A stretch of 64,000 nucleotides of DNA from Thiotrichaceae bacterium UBA7357. Its GTDB lineage: Bacteria > Pseudomonadota > Gammaproteobacteria > Eutrophobiales > Eutrophobiaceae. Made by a program: the position numbers and the translations under genes. Below are positions 1-8,361 of the stretch, one piece after another. Position 1 is the stretch's first letter, and every line of letters starts with the position of its first letter. Location of the stretch: contig DKOR01000014.1 in assembly GCA_002470825.1 (NCBI GenBank), positions 1 to 64,000 of the forward strand, in the 5' to 3' direction. Below the pieces are notes generated by a model. That model was given only the letters and a program-made list of their open reading frames with translations, searched no databases and was not told the DNA's origin.

Positions 1-482
1 ACATCTTCACCAACATACCCAGCTTCGGTTAGTGTTGTTGCATCTGCGATGGTAAAAGGCACATTTAATAAACGCGCCATTGTTTCAGCCAATAAAGTTT
101 TTCCACTACCAGTAGGACCAACCAAGAGGACGTTGCTCTTAGAGAGTTCTATATCCGACTTTTTAATTCCTTGTTCAAGGCGCTTATAATGATTGTACAC
201 AGCAACAGAGAGAATCTTCTTTGCGTTCTCCTGACCGATAACATATTCGTCGAGGATTTTATTTATCTCATGTGGAGTTGGAAGTGCTGAGCCAACACCA
301 GTAACTGATGTTTCATGAATTTCTTCTCTAATAATATCATTACATAGTTCTACACACTCATCACATATAAAAACAGATGGACCCGCGATTAATTTTCGAA
401 CTTCATGTTGACTTTTCCCGCAAAATGAACAGTATAATATTCGATCACCATCACCATTTTTGTTTTGTTTTTTTTCAGTCAT
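1..482 (-). CDS. clpX: ATP-dependent Clp protease ATP-binding subunit ClpX (N-terminal part, cut by window edge)
   Basis: This is the first ~160 residues of ClpX, the AAA+ unfoldase that recognises tagged or damaged proteins and feeds them to ClpP in the cytoplasm. The translation begins MTEKKQNKNGDGD and shows the N-terminal four-cysteine zinc-binding domain (CSFCGK, then ICDECVELC). The linker typical of ClpX and the Walker A motif GPTGSGKT follow. The gene runs off the left edge, so the Walker B and sensor motifs are not visible. It lies 47 nt downstream of clpP on the same strand, in the usual tig-clpP-clpX order. Start ATG is at 480-482. The family assignment is secure. Confidence 0.97.
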   Translation of the reverse strand, partial: MTEKKQNKNGDGDRILYCSFCGKSQHEVRKLIAGPSVFICDECVELCNDIIREEIHETSVTGVGSALPTPHEINKILDEYVIGQENAKKILSVAVYNHYKRLEQGIKKSDIELSKSNVLLVGPTGSGKTLLAETMARLLNVPFTIADATTLTEAGYVGED

Positions 483-529
483 AGGTTATTACCCCAGGCT
501 TTTTACAATCAAGCATTTTATTAGGATTG

Positions 530-1177
530 TTATTCAGCTTCTTTTTTATGATCTTCCGGCAACACACTTCTGTTATGGAGCACATCATCTATTAATCCAT
601 AATCTTTTGCCGCTTCAGCACTCATAAAATTATCACGCTCCGTATCTTTTTGAATCGTATCGAGAGACTGTCCAGTATGATCTGAAAGTATCTTGTTTAA
701 ACGTTCACGGACATACAAAATCTCTCTTGCATGAATATCAATGTCTGTCGCTTGACCTTGAAAACCACCAAGTGGCTGATGAATCATCACCCTCGAATGA
801 GGCAAGCAAAAACGTTTTTCTTTTTCACCGCCCGCGAGTAATAAAGCACCCATACTCGCTGCTTGACCAATACACATGGTGCTGACATTCGGTTTTATAA
901 ATTGCATGGTGTCATATATCGCCATACCTGCGGTCACAGAACCACCAGGAGAATTAATATAGAAATGAATATCTTTATCGGGGTTTTCAGACTCAAGATA
1001 CAGTAGCTGAGCTACAATAACATTAGCAACATTATCTTCTACAGGCCCTACTAGAAATAGGACGCGTTCTTTTAAAAGTCGAGAATAAATATCATAAGCT
1101 CGTTCGCCTCTAGATGTTTGCTCGACTACCATTGGCACTAAATTTAATGCCTGAATTTCAATATTATTCATAATCAT
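530..1177 (-). CDS. clpP: ATP-dependent Clp protease proteolytic subunit ClpP
   Basis: ClpP is the barrel-forming serine peptidase that degrades substrates unfolded by ClpX or ClpA. The catalytic triad is visible: Ser108 in GQAASMGA, His133 in MIHQPLGG and Asp182 in ERDNF. The 215-residue length is normal for the family, including the short N-terminal propeptide region. Translation could start at the first ATG or at the third codon (MNNIEIQ, start at 1171), which has GGA a few bases upstream. It lies between tig (28 nt upstream) and clpX (47 nt downstream), so the three genes are probably co-transcribed. Confidence 0.98.
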   Translation of the reverse strand: MIMNNIEIQALNLVPMVVEQTSRGERAYDIYSRLLKERVLFLVGPVEDNVANVIVAQLLYLESENPDKDIHFYINSPGGSVTAGMAIYDTMQFIKPNVSTMCIGQAASMGALLLAGGEKEKRFCLPHSRVMIHQPLGGFQGQATDIDIHAREILYVRERLNKILSDHTGQSLDTIQKDTERDNFMSAEAAKDYGLIDDVLHNRSVLPEDHKKEAE

Positions 1178-1205
1178 CCATTATATGGGAAGACTGCTAT
1201 AGTTT

Positions 1206-2522
1206 TTAGCTAGCAGTCTGTCCTTTATTCATAATTTCGTCAAATGTACATGCCTTGTCAATTACCTTAGCATTAGCCAAAATCCAATCAACCACTTCGT
1301 CTTCGAGAGTCAATGACTCGATCTCTGCTAGGTTCTTTTGATCTGAATAATACCAGTTTAGAACGGCTGATGGATCTTCATAACCTGAAGCTATTTGTTC
1401 TATCCTTTCTTTTACTTTTTCAGGGTTTGCTTTTAATTCGTTTTTTTTGATTAACTCACCTAAAATCAATTGCAAAGAAACACGTTTTTTTGCCTGTTCA
1501 TTAAATACTGATGCATCCAAAGAGCTTATTGCTTCCGCATTGTGTCCCTGTTGTTTGAGATTCTTCTCAAAATCTTGCTTAGCACGATTTGCTTCATTCG
1601 CTACCAATACCTTTGGTAGTTCAATTTCATTAGCCTCATGCAAAGCATCGAGCACAACTTCCTTGACCTGTCGACGAAGCGTTAAACCAATCTCACGCTT
1701 CATATTACGTTTTATTTCATTATTTAACGTCTCTTTCTTGCCATCCTTTACGTTGAACTCCAGCATAAATGTCTCATCTACTTCAGGTAAGACAGCTTCA
1801 TTAACCGAGTTAACCTTGACCTTGAATTCAGCATCTTTACCTTTCAACGCTTCATTGCCGTATTCCTGAGGAAACTTAACGTTAACCACAATATTTTCAT
1901 CTTCAGATGCACCGATAAGACCCTCCTCAAATCCGGCAATGAAACTATTAGTACCTAATTCAAGTTCATGATTTTCCCCTGTACCACCTTCAAAGGGTTC
2001 ACCATCAATAGTTCCTTCGAAATTAATATTAAGAATGTCGCCATTTTGTGCTGCTTTTTTTGAAGTTTTTAATTCGCGTCGTTGTTTACGCAACATATCA
2101 ATCATTCTTGTAACGTCTTCCTCAAGCACTTCACAGATAGGTTTTTCAAACTCCAGCGCACCAACATCTTTTAGATTAATTTCAGGGTATATCTCAAATG
2201 ATGCTGTATATACCAAATCTTCTCCCGACTCATCTTTAAGTTCATCTATTTGCGGTTGTCCAGCTGGCTTCATGTTTTCCTGACTAATTGCTTCATATAA
2301 GCTCGATTGAACCAATTCGCCAATTACTTCTTTTCGAACCTGCATACCGTATTTACTCTGTACAATTTTTAATGGTACTTTCCCAGGCCGAAAACCCTGA
2401 AGTTTTGTCGTTTTCGTCATTTTTTTTAGACGAGTGTCTACTTCAGAATTAATTTTACCTTCTGGCACCTCTACACGGACTTTGCGTCCAAGTACACCAG
2501 TATCCTCAACTGAAACTTGCAT
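1206..2522 (-). CDS. tig: Trigger factor, ribosome-associated chaperone and peptidyl-prolyl isomerase
   Basis: Trigger factor binds the ribosome exit tunnel and shields nascent chains. The N-terminal ribosome-binding domain carries the signature GFRPGKVP (about residues 44-51 from the chosen start). It is followed by the FKBP-like PPIase domain (NGDILNINFEGTIDGEPFEGG, where only the core is diagnostic) and a long helical C-terminal domain. The open frame extends 11 codons further to a TTG at 2555. I chose the ATG at 2520-2522 because family members begin MQVSVE..G..R.V.V. First gene of the tig-clpP-clpX set; a tRNA-Leu gene lies 89 nt upstream. Confidence 0.97.
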   Translation of the reverse strand: MQVSVEDTGVLGRKVRVEVPEGKINSEVDTRLKKMTKTTKLQGFRPGKVPLKIVQSKYGMQVRKEVIGELVQSSLYEAISQENMKPAGQPQIDELKDESGEDLVYTASFEIYPEINLKDVGALEFEKPICEVLEEDVTRMIDMLRKQRRELKTSKKAAQNGDILNINFEGTIDGEPFEGGTGENHELELGTNSFIAGFEEGLIGASEDENIVVNVKFPQEYGNEALKGKDAEFKVKVNSVNEAVLPEVDETFMLEFNVKDGKKETLNNEIKRNMKREIGLTLRRQVKEVVLDALHEANEIELPKVLVANEANRAKQDFEKNLKQQGHNAEAISSLDASVFNEQAKKRVSLQLILGELIKKNELKANPEKVKERIEQIASGYEDPSAVLNWYYSDQKNLAEIESLTLEDEVVDWILANAKVIDKACTFDEIMNKGQTAS

Positions 2523-2611
2523 CCTTTTGATATCCCAAATATTTTTATAAATCAATACGCACGAACAATATTTTTCTAGAACCTTTGTAAAGATAAAACA
2601 TCATCATGTAT

Positions 2612-2696
<85 letters not shown>

Positions 2697-2756
2697 ATAC
2701 TATAATAGTCTAGTACCACAGCTTGTAATGCATTAAAAAGCAACTTGCTAATGTTC

Positions 2757-2821
2757 ATAAAGCAATTACTTGCTTTATAATTCGTGACTCAATGTCACCA
2801 TAGCAAACCCATGGTTTGCTA
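2757..2821. other. Two adjacent perfect hairpins upstream of tRNA-Leu
   Basis: Two perfect inverted repeats lie between tRNA-Leu and the small cysteine-rich gene. The first is ATAAAGCAA/TTGCTTTAT with a 4-nt loop (2757-2778). The second is TAGCAAACC/GGTTTGCTA with a 3-nt loop (2801-2821). Neither is followed by a clean U-tract on the minus strand. On that strand, an alternative pairing of AAAGCAA with the TTGCTTTTT near 2735-2745 would be followed by T residues, so the set could act as a terminator of the small gene. Function is inferred only weakly. Confidence 0.35.
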
Positions 2822-2940
2822 CAAAAAAAGACATAGAATTTTACCATAGTGCTTATGAAAACATATTTATTCAAATATTTTACTGCTAGGTCTAGTTAAA
2901 TCCGAATATTACAGGTGGGTTATACATATGGCCATTTTTT

Positions 2941-3180
2941 TTAAAAACATCCTCTAGCATAAGATTTACAAACACGCCGACACTTTCTACTACCTGTTCT
3001 TGGGTTTACTATACAGTTTTTGCCCCATTGATCACAAACAGTCATACACTTTTTATCCTTTGCATTATTATAATCATCGGGTAATAGTAATTGACCCTTC
3101 AGTGATTGAATACCCATCTCTTCATTTTCTTCGGGAAATGCGGCGGACGAAGTCAATAAAACTATTGTAACCAGTACCAC
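2941..3180 (-). CDS. Small secreted cysteine-rich protein with a duplicated CX3CX6C unit; unknown function
   Basis: I do not recognise this gene. From the GTG at 3180 it encodes 79 residues: a hydrophobic start ending TSSAAF that looks like the end of a signal peptide, an acidic stretch, then a basic C-terminal domain with six cysteines (C45, C49, C56, C67, C71, C78). The spacing C-x3-C-x6-C occurs twice (CMTVCDQWGKNC and CRRVCKSYARGC), separated by ten residues, so the domain looks internally duplicated and probably holds three disulfides in the periplasm or outside. The true start is doubtful. The best ribosome site (GAGAGGA, 3232-3238) precedes an ATG at 3223 that is one base out of frame and stops after ten codons. 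In frame, the coding sequence could extend upstream only to non-standard codons. It sits between tRNA genes. Confidence 0.6.
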   Translation of the reverse strand: MVLVTIVLLTSSAAFPEENEEMGIQSLKGQLLLPDDYNNAKDKKCMTVCDQWGKNCIVNPRTGSRKCRRVCKSYARGCF

Positions 3181-3190
3181 TTGTAATGTT

Positions 3191-3238
3191 TTAATATAGA
3201 TATGCTCTTTTATTTAATTTCATTATAGTTATCCTCTC
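3191..3238 (-). other. Strong ribosome-binding site and 10-codon reading frame just upstream of the cysteine-rich gene
   Basis: On the minus strand GAGAGGA (3232-3238) lies 8 nt ahead of ATG 3221-3223, which opens MKLNKRAYLY and then stops at 3191-3193. The main cysteine-rich frame is offset by one base relative to this ATG. A one-base change in the A-rich stretch would give a continuous lipoprotein-like or Sec-type signal peptide (MKLNK... followed by the hydrophobic core KTLQVVLVTIVLLTSSAA). So this is either a leader peptide, a frameshift mutation, or a sequencing error. Confidence 0.4.
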
Positions 3239-3474
3239 ATATGTTTCTTTCTATAAATATAAAAAAAACAATAAATTCTACTGGGACTACATGGATAACA
3301 CTATCTGAATTTAACCACAATGTATGCATCTATATACATTTCATTGAAGTCTCCAAACACGACAACACCTACCTCTACAATAAAGGTTCATATATCCTTT
3401 AAGTTTATCAACACAAATTAACAGAGTTTTATTAAACATTTTACCTTAATAATTATTGGTAAAGAAAAAATTAG

Positions 3475-3547
3475 TGGGCCGTGTAGGGGTCGAACCTACG
3501 ACAAACGGATTAAGAGTCCACTGCTCTACCAACTGAGCTAACGGCCC
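3475..3547 (-). tRNA. tRNA-Lys (anticodon CUU)
   Basis: Minus-strand tRNA with acceptor GGGCCGT/ACGGCCC, D arm TAGCTCAGTTGGTAGAGC and anticodon stem GTGGA/TCCGT around loop CTCTTAA, giving anticodon CTT. T arm contains GGTTCGACC. The discriminator base is A and is followed by CTA, so CCA is not encoded, unlike the neighbouring tRNA genes. It is the last member of a tRNA group downstream of cysS. Confidence 0.94.
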
Positions 3548-3553
3548 GAAAAC

Positions 3554-3630
3554 TGGGGTGAACGATGGGACTCGAACCCACGACGACCGGAATCACAATC
3601 CGGGGCTCTACCAACTGAGCTACGCTCACC
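3554..3630 (-). tRNA. tRNA-His (anticodon GUG)
   Basis: Minus-strand tRNA with the histidine-specific extra 5' G paired with C73, GGTGAGC/GTTCACC acceptor (one wobble pair), anticodon loop ATTGTGAT giving GTG, and T arm GGGTTCGAGTCCC. The 3' CCA is encoded. Only six bases separate it from tRNA-Lys, so the two are surely processed from one transcript. Confidence 0.96.
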
Positions 3631-3691
3631 ATAATTAAGGTGTCAACAAATATAAAGACTAATGCCAGACAATGATTTGGTTTCCATTGAT

Positions 3692-3768
3692 TGGCGCGCC
3701 TGAGAGGACTCGAACCTCTAACCCCCGGCTTAGAAGGCCGGTGCTCTATCCGGTTGAGCTACAGGCGC
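3692..3768 (-). tRNA. tRNA-Arg (anticodon UCU)
   Basis: Minus-strand tRNA with acceptor GCGCCTG/CAGGCGC, D arm TAGCTCAACCGGATAGAGC, anticodon stem CGGCC/GGCCGG-type around loop CTTCTAA giving anticodon TCT, T arm AGGTTCGAGTCCT and encoded CCA (after discriminator G). It reads AGA/AGG codons. Part of the Pro-Arg-His-Lys group. Confidence 0.95.
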
Positions 3769-3804
3769 ATTCGTGTCTTTAGCTAGAATACCTTTAAAGT
3801 TAAG

Positions 3805-3881
3805 TGGTCGGGGCAGAGGGATTCGAACCCCCGACCCTCTGCTCCCAAAGCAGATGCGCTACCAGGCTGCGCTATGCCCCG
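3805..3881 (-). tRNA. tRNA-Pro (anticodon UGG)
   Basis: Minus-strand tRNA with acceptor CGGGGCA/TGCCCCG, proline-type D arm TAGCGCAGCCTGGTAGCGC, anticodon stem TCTGC/GCAGA around loop TTTGGGA giving TGG, T arm GGGTTCGAATCCC and encoded CCA. First tRNA after cysS in the direction of transcription. Confidence 0.96.
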
Positions 3882-3980
3882 ATTTATTATCTCTCCTGCC
3901 TCAACAGGACGTGGGATGATACGCAGTCCATTGTATCGCGTCAATTCCCAAACTAAAAAGAACTAATACAAAAAAATCAA

Positions 3981-5372
3981 CTAGTTACGACGCCAGTTCG
4001 TCCCTTGCGGCGTATCTTCCAAACTTATTCCTAATGTTTGGAGATGATCTCGAATATGATCGGCTTCGGTATAATTTTTAGCACTCTTAGCAGCAACACG
4101 CTGATCTATCAAATCTTGTATCGAGACTTCATCCAAGCAATTATTACTAGAATCAGGTTTTGCCTGAAGAAATTTTTGTGGTTCATCCTGCAACAGGCCT
4201 AAAATAGCTCCGAAAAACCTTAATGATACTACCAATTCAATCGCCTCTTTTGAGGTTTTATTAGTATTTTTATTTAAATCACGTGCTAATTCATGCAATA
4301 AAGAAATAGCCTTTGGTGTATTGAAGTCATCATCCATACAAGCATTAAATTTATCTTTATGTTCTTTAAGTGGAACACTAGATGTATCAACGAATATGTC
4401 TCTTAATGCTATATACAAACCATTCAGTGCTGATTTAGCTTCTTCCAGATTATTAATTGAATAATTCAATGGACTGCGGTAGTGGCTGGAAAGAATAAAA
4501 AAACGAATAACTTCAGGTTGAAATTTTTGTAATACTTCTCTAACGGTGAAAAAATTACCCGTTGATTTGGACATTTTTTCTTCATCTACTTTGACAAATC
4601 CATTATGCATCCAGAAATTGGCAAACTTCTCATCCGTGGAACACACCGATTGAGCAATTTCATTCTCATGGTGTGGAAACTGCAAATCCTGTCCACCACC
4701 ATGAATGTCGAAATGGTTACCCAAACAATACGTTGACATTGCAGAACATTCTATATGCCAGCCTGGACGTCCTTTTCCCCATGGAGATGGCCAACTAGGC
4801 TCATCTGGTTTCGCTGCTTTCCATAAAACAAAATCTAGCGGGTCATCTTTTTCTTGTTGGATCTCTACACGCTCGCCCGAACGTAAGTCTTCGATATTTT
4901 TACCTGATAAGCGACCATAACGTTCAAACGAACTCACATCAAAATACACATCGTTGTTACTACCAGCATAGGCATGTTTTTTATCAACCAATGTCTTGAT
5001 CATTTCTATGATTTCTGGAATGTGTAAAGTTGCTTTAGGTTCTAAGTTCGGCGATATATTACCAAGTGCATCCGAGTCCTCATGCATAGCAACAATAAAA
5101 CGATTTGTTAATTCAGAAATCGTTTCATTATTTTCATTAGCACGAGCAATGATTTTATCATCAATATCAGTGATATTCCGAACGTACGCTACCTCGAATC
5201 CACTATATCGCAGATAACGCGCAATCATATCGAAGATTACCATTACGCGAGCATGACCAATATGACAAAAATCATAAACGGTCATCCCGCAGACATACAT
5301 ACTTACCTTGCCCGGTTTAATTGACATGAAAACTTCTTTTTGCCTGCTTAAACTATTGTAAATTTTCAACAC
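3981..5372 (-). CDS. cysS: Cysteinyl-tRNA synthetase
   Basis: Class I aminoacyl-tRNA synthetase that charges tRNA-Cys, cytoplasmic and essential. It has the HIGH motif as CHIGHARV (about residues 36-43), the KMSKS loop as EKMSKSTGNFF (about 265-275), and zinc-site residues including Cys28 (YVCGMTV), the cysteine of HIECSAMS and the HHENE histidines. The 463-residue length is typical. The start is the ATG at 5372 (MLKIYNSLSRQKE), matching family N-termini. It is divergent from ppiB. This cysS/ppiB/lpxH plus tRNA plus tig-clp arrangement is a known conserved gammaproteobacterial order. Confidence 0.97.
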   Translation of the reverse strand: MLKIYNSLSRQKEVFMSIKPGKVSMYVCGMTVYDFCHIGHARVMVIFDMIARYLRYSGFEVAYVRNITDIDDKIIARANENNETISELTNRFIVAMHEDSDALGNISPNLEPKATLHIPEIIEMIKTLVDKKHAYAGSNNDVYFDVSSFERYGRLSGKNIEDLRSGERVEIQQEKDDPLDFVLWKAAKPDEPSWPSPWGKGRPGWHIECSAMSTYCLGNHFDIHGGGQDLQFPHHENEIAQSVCSTDEKFANFWMHNGFVKVDEEKMSKSTGNFFTVREVLQKFQPEVIRFFILSSHYRSPLNYSINNLEEAKSALNGLYIALRDIFVDTSSVPLKEHKDKFNACMDDDFNTPKAISLLHELARDLNKNTNKTSKEAIELVVSLRFFGAILGLLQDEPQKFLQAKPDSSNNCLDEVSIQDLIDQRVAAKSAKNYTEADHIRDHLQTLGISLEDTPQGTNWRRN

Positions 5373-5577
5373 GTGGTATTTTTAAATTTTTAATTAACTT
5401 GCTGTTTCTTGTTTGTTTTCTAGAATGACTATTTCTGACACTGATAACTGTATAATTTACTGAGTATCTTATCGGAAAGGATCTTACTCGACAAAAGGAA
5501 TTTGTCATTCATGTAAATCTGGGCATAATCAGAAAGTCAAATTCTACTTTTATAAATATTAATACTGGAGATTAGTA

Positions 5578-6075
5578 ATGAAGGTTCAGATAGTAACAAC
5601 ACTTGGCTCAATAACGTTGGAGCTCAATTCAAAAAAAGCCCCAATAACAGTCAAAAATTTTCTTACTTATGTTGAAAGCGGGCATTATAACGGCACTATT
5701 TTTCACCGCGTCATCAAAGATTTCATGATTCAATGCGGTGGCATGAATAAAGACATGAGTTCCATACCTACTCGAGACTCAATCCGAAATGAAGCCAATA
5801 ATGGACTTGCTAATGAATATGGAAGCATATCCATGGCAAGAACTTCAGATCCCCATTCTGCTTCAGCTCAGTTTTTTATCAATACAAGTGATAATGCGTT
5901 CCTTGATTTTCAATCTGAAACTCAGGATGGTTGGGGTTATTGTGTTTTTGGTAAAGTTGTAGAAGGTATTGAAGTCGTCACTAGCATTGAAGAAAAACCA
6001 ACAACTACGCGTGAGGGACACCAAGATGTACCCCAAGATACTATTGAAATTGAAAAAGTAGTTTTACTTCAATAA
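5578..6075 (+). CDS. ppiB: Peptidyl-prolyl cis-trans isomerase B (cytoplasmic cyclophilin)
   Basis: Cyclophilin that catalyses cis-trans isomerisation of prolyl bonds. There is no signal peptide (MKVQIVTTLGSITLEL), so it is the cytoplasmic form. The family active-site core is present: FHRVIKDFMIQ, the SMARTSDPHSASAQFFIN stretch and GWGYCVFGKVVEG. Length of 165 residues is normal. A ribosome site (GGAG, near 5569-5572) precedes the ATG. lpxH follows 41 nt later on the same strand, so the two genes are probably co-transcribed. Confidence 0.96.
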   Translation: MKVQIVTTLGSITLELNSKKAPITVKNFLTYVESGHYNGTIFHRVIKDFMIQCGGMNKDMSSIPTRDSIRNEANNGLANEYGSISMARTSDPHSASAQFFINTSDNAFLDFQSETQDGWGYCVFGKVVEGIEVVTSIEEKPTTTREGHQDVPQDTIEIEKVVLLQ

Positions 6076-6116
6076 TAATAAGCTCACTTTTATCTCACTA
6101 TTTAACTAATTAACTT

Positions 6117-6878
6117 ATGACAACACTATTTGTTTCAGATCTGCACTTAAGTATTCTAAGACCTGAGAAACTAGCTTTATTCATGAGATTAATGACTGGC
6201 CCTGCAATAAAAGCTGATGCCTTCTATATACTAGGTGATTTATTTGATGATTTCTGGATTGGTTGTGATGATGAGTATTATCCTAATCAGGAAGTTATTT
6301 CTATTTTACGTGAATATTCAGCAAACAGTTCTACAAAATTGTTCATTATGCGAGGCAATCGTGACTTTCATCTCAACCAAGAATTTGCTAATGCCACGTC
6401 ATGTACTTTGATCGAAGATCCGACTGAAATAATACTTGATGATCAAAAGGTCTTGTTGTTGCATGGCGACACATTATGTACCGATGACGTGAAGTATCAA
6501 AAATGGCGCCGATTTATAACTAATCCGTTTGTAAAATGGCTCTACTCAGTTATGTCATTGAAATTGAGAACACATATTTCACGTAAGGTTCGAGGTTATT
6601 CAGTAGAAGCGGTACAAAAAAAAGCACCTGAAATCATTGATGTGACTAAAAAATCAGTATTAGATACTTTGAAAAAATTCAATGTCAATACATTGATACA
6701 TGGTCACACACACCGACAAGCAAGACATGAGATAAAATTAAACGACACGCGAGCAATAAGATTTGTTTTAGGTGAATGGTTTGAAAAAGACTGTGTATTG
6801 GTTCATGACAAGAAGAAGTTCCGGTTTGAACGCGTCGATGACTATGTCAAACAACACGAATTAACTCAGAGCTCCTGA
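6117..6878 (+). CDS. lpxH: UDP-2,3-diacylglucosamine diphosphatase LpxH
   Basis: Calcineurin-like metallophosphoesterase that releases UMP from UDP-2,3-diacylglucosamine to give lipid X, the fourth step of lipid A synthesis. All metal-binding blocks are visible: FVSDLHLS at the start, YILGDLFDDFWIG, MRGNRDFHL, LLHGDTLCTDD and LIHGHTHRQ. The 253 residues are slightly longer than the E. coli enzyme. The 3' end overlaps the 3' end of the convergent ampE remnant by about 18 nt. Confidence 0.95.
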   Translation: MTTLFVSDLHLSILRPEKLALFMRLMTGPAIKADAFYILGDLFDDFWIGCDDEYYPNQEVISILREYSANSSTKLFIMRGNRDFHLNQEFANATSCTLIEDPTEIILDDQKVLLLHGDTLCTDDVKYQKWRRFITNPFVKWLYSVMSLKLRTHISRKVRGYSVEAVQKKAPEIIDVTKKSVLDTLKKFNVNTLIHGHTHRQARHEIKLNDTRAIRFVLGEWFEKDCVLVHDKKKFRFERVDDYVKQHELTQSS

Positions 6879-7721
6879 CAAGGTCATGACTCCTAAAATA
6901 GCAAGCCATATCATCAATGTTCTATTGAGTAGCCTCTTAAGCTCCTCTATCCGATAAGATTTTTTCTATTAGGCATATCAATATCGATTCGGTATTGCAA
7001 GGCTCCTATCCCAGCATCAATTAAAATTTTATCGTTAAGCTCTATAGTAGAATATTCTGTTTTACTCCAAGCAGGCATGGCATCAACTAATTGTCCGGCA
7101 AAAGCAAGACCAAGTAGCATTAGTCTTGATGATGGCCATTCAAGAATTTTATTAGTATGCCAATATTGTAAGCAAACTCACTCTCAAGCTCGCTAATCTC
7201 ATCATTTAATTCATTAACCAGTCGATACAGTAACGCACCAATGGCACCAAGCATTAAAAACCAGAAGATAACAGCAAAAACACATTTATGTGATTCGACT
7301 AAGCTAGATTTAATTATAGCAATCTCACTTGAATGATTTTCACTAAATTAGTGAGTTATTTATTAGATTTTCTTCTAATTCAGAAGCTACATCAATATCA
7401 TTCTTGTCTACTGCGCTAATATATTTATCCAAACGACTATCGAGATTTTTTGATGAGAGACAATAAATCAAGACAACGAGAGATATCATGACTTGTACGG
7501 TCGATGGCAATAAGGTGCTTAGACATAACAGGATAATTAGTCCAGATAAAGCAATCGATAAAACAATCAACAAACCAAATATGCCATCCCAAAATTTGTA
7601 TTGTGCCAACCGTTTCTCTAAAGAATAATATAATATGGCGCACCATTGATAACTACGAAAGTGTTCTAATCCACTCAAAAAAAATCAAGCTAATAGCTAT
7701 AATGATTATAACTAATGTCAT
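6861..7721 (-). pseudogene. ampE: Frameshifted ampE (AmpE/CobD-like inner-membrane protein)
   Basis: AmpE homology is spread over shifting frames. The ATG at 7719-7721 overlaps the ampD stop (ATGA) and opens MTLVIIIIAISLIFF. The frame then shifts at an 8-T run near 7680 into LSGLEHFRSYQW...LIYCLSSKNLDSRLDKY, ending at 7343. It shifts again near 7345 into VFAVIFWFLMLGAIGALLYR, again near 7175 into NKILEWPSSRLMLLGL...IDAGIGAL, and a last time near 6965 at a 6-A run into RLLNRTLMIWLAILGV, ending in TAA at 6861-6863. Order, spacing and membrane segments fit AmpE. The total span is 861 bases (287 codons), the usual AmpE size, because two apparent insertions and two deletions cancel. It is a true pseudogene or a patch of consensus errors. 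Confidence 0.8.
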
Positions 7722-8284
7722 AATGTCAGTAAGGATAAATAATAGTTCTTATCGAAAGTTAGACCTGGATCAGTTTTACGCCCTGGCGCAATATCACTAT
7801 GGCTAACGATATGATCTATTGTTATCTTATTCCAGCGTTGACAAATCAGGTCTGTTATCTTGGCTAAATTATAGTATTGGATTTCACAATAAGCTTCTTC
7901 ATTACAGCCTTCAAGCTCTATACCAATAGCAAAATCATTACATTGTTTACGACCATTGAAAGAAGATTCTCCGGCATGCCATGCACGTTTAGTAAAAGGA
8001 ACATATTGTGTTACATTACCCTTACGATCAATTAACAGATGCGATGAGACACGTAATTCATAAACTTCAGCAAAATACGGATGAGCCTCGGGATTTAATG
8101 TATTAGTGAATAATTGATCAATGAAACCACCCCCATACTCTTTAGGCGGCAGGCTTATACCATGGATAACCAAAAGACCGATACCTGATAAATCGGGACG
8201 TTCATCGTGATTTGGTGATTCTACAATACGTGCTCCAACCAACCATTCACCATCTTCATCAATCTGAAAGTCCACTCTCTTCAA
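7718..8284 (-). CDS. ampD: 1,6-anhydro-N-acetylmuramyl-L-alanine amidase AmpD
   Basis: Cytoplasmic zinc amidase of cell-wall recycling that removes the peptide from anhydro-muropeptides. In species with AmpR it thereby keeps beta-lactamase induction low. The sequence shows LVGARIVESPNHDERP, VIHGISLPP (zinc His41), LRVSSHLLI, the catalytic stretch KRAWHAGESSFNGR, CNDFAIGIELEG, and SHSDIAPGRKTDPG with the remaining His and Asp ligands. Length 188. The frame opens with a TTG at 8284; no better start is seen, so the exact N-terminus is uncertain. It is followed with ATGA overlap by the broken ampE. Confidence 0.95.
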   Translation of the reverse strand: MKRVDFQIDEDGEWLVGARIVESPNHDERPDLSGIGLLVIHGISLPPKEYGGGFIDQLFTNTLNPEAHPYFAEVYELRVSSHLLIDRKGNVTQYVPFTKRAWHAGESSFNGRKQCNDFAIGIELEGCNEEAYCEIQYYNLAKITDLICQRWNKITIDHIVSHSDIAPGRKTDPGLTFDKNYYLSLLTL

Positions 8285-8361
8285 TTTGAATACCTGTATT
8301 GCCTTGTTAAACTCATACGCTAAAATAACATAATCGTGAAGAATCTAAAGAGAGAATTATG

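Noticed and set aside
1447..1869. 140-codon plus-strand open frame inside tig
   Set aside because: It is fully antisense to trigger factor, has no family features, and its serine/leucine-rich composition is that of a shadow frame.
7437..7646. Alternative minus-strand frame of 69 codons in the ampE region
   Set aside because: It is an out-of-frame shadow of the AmpE homology region.
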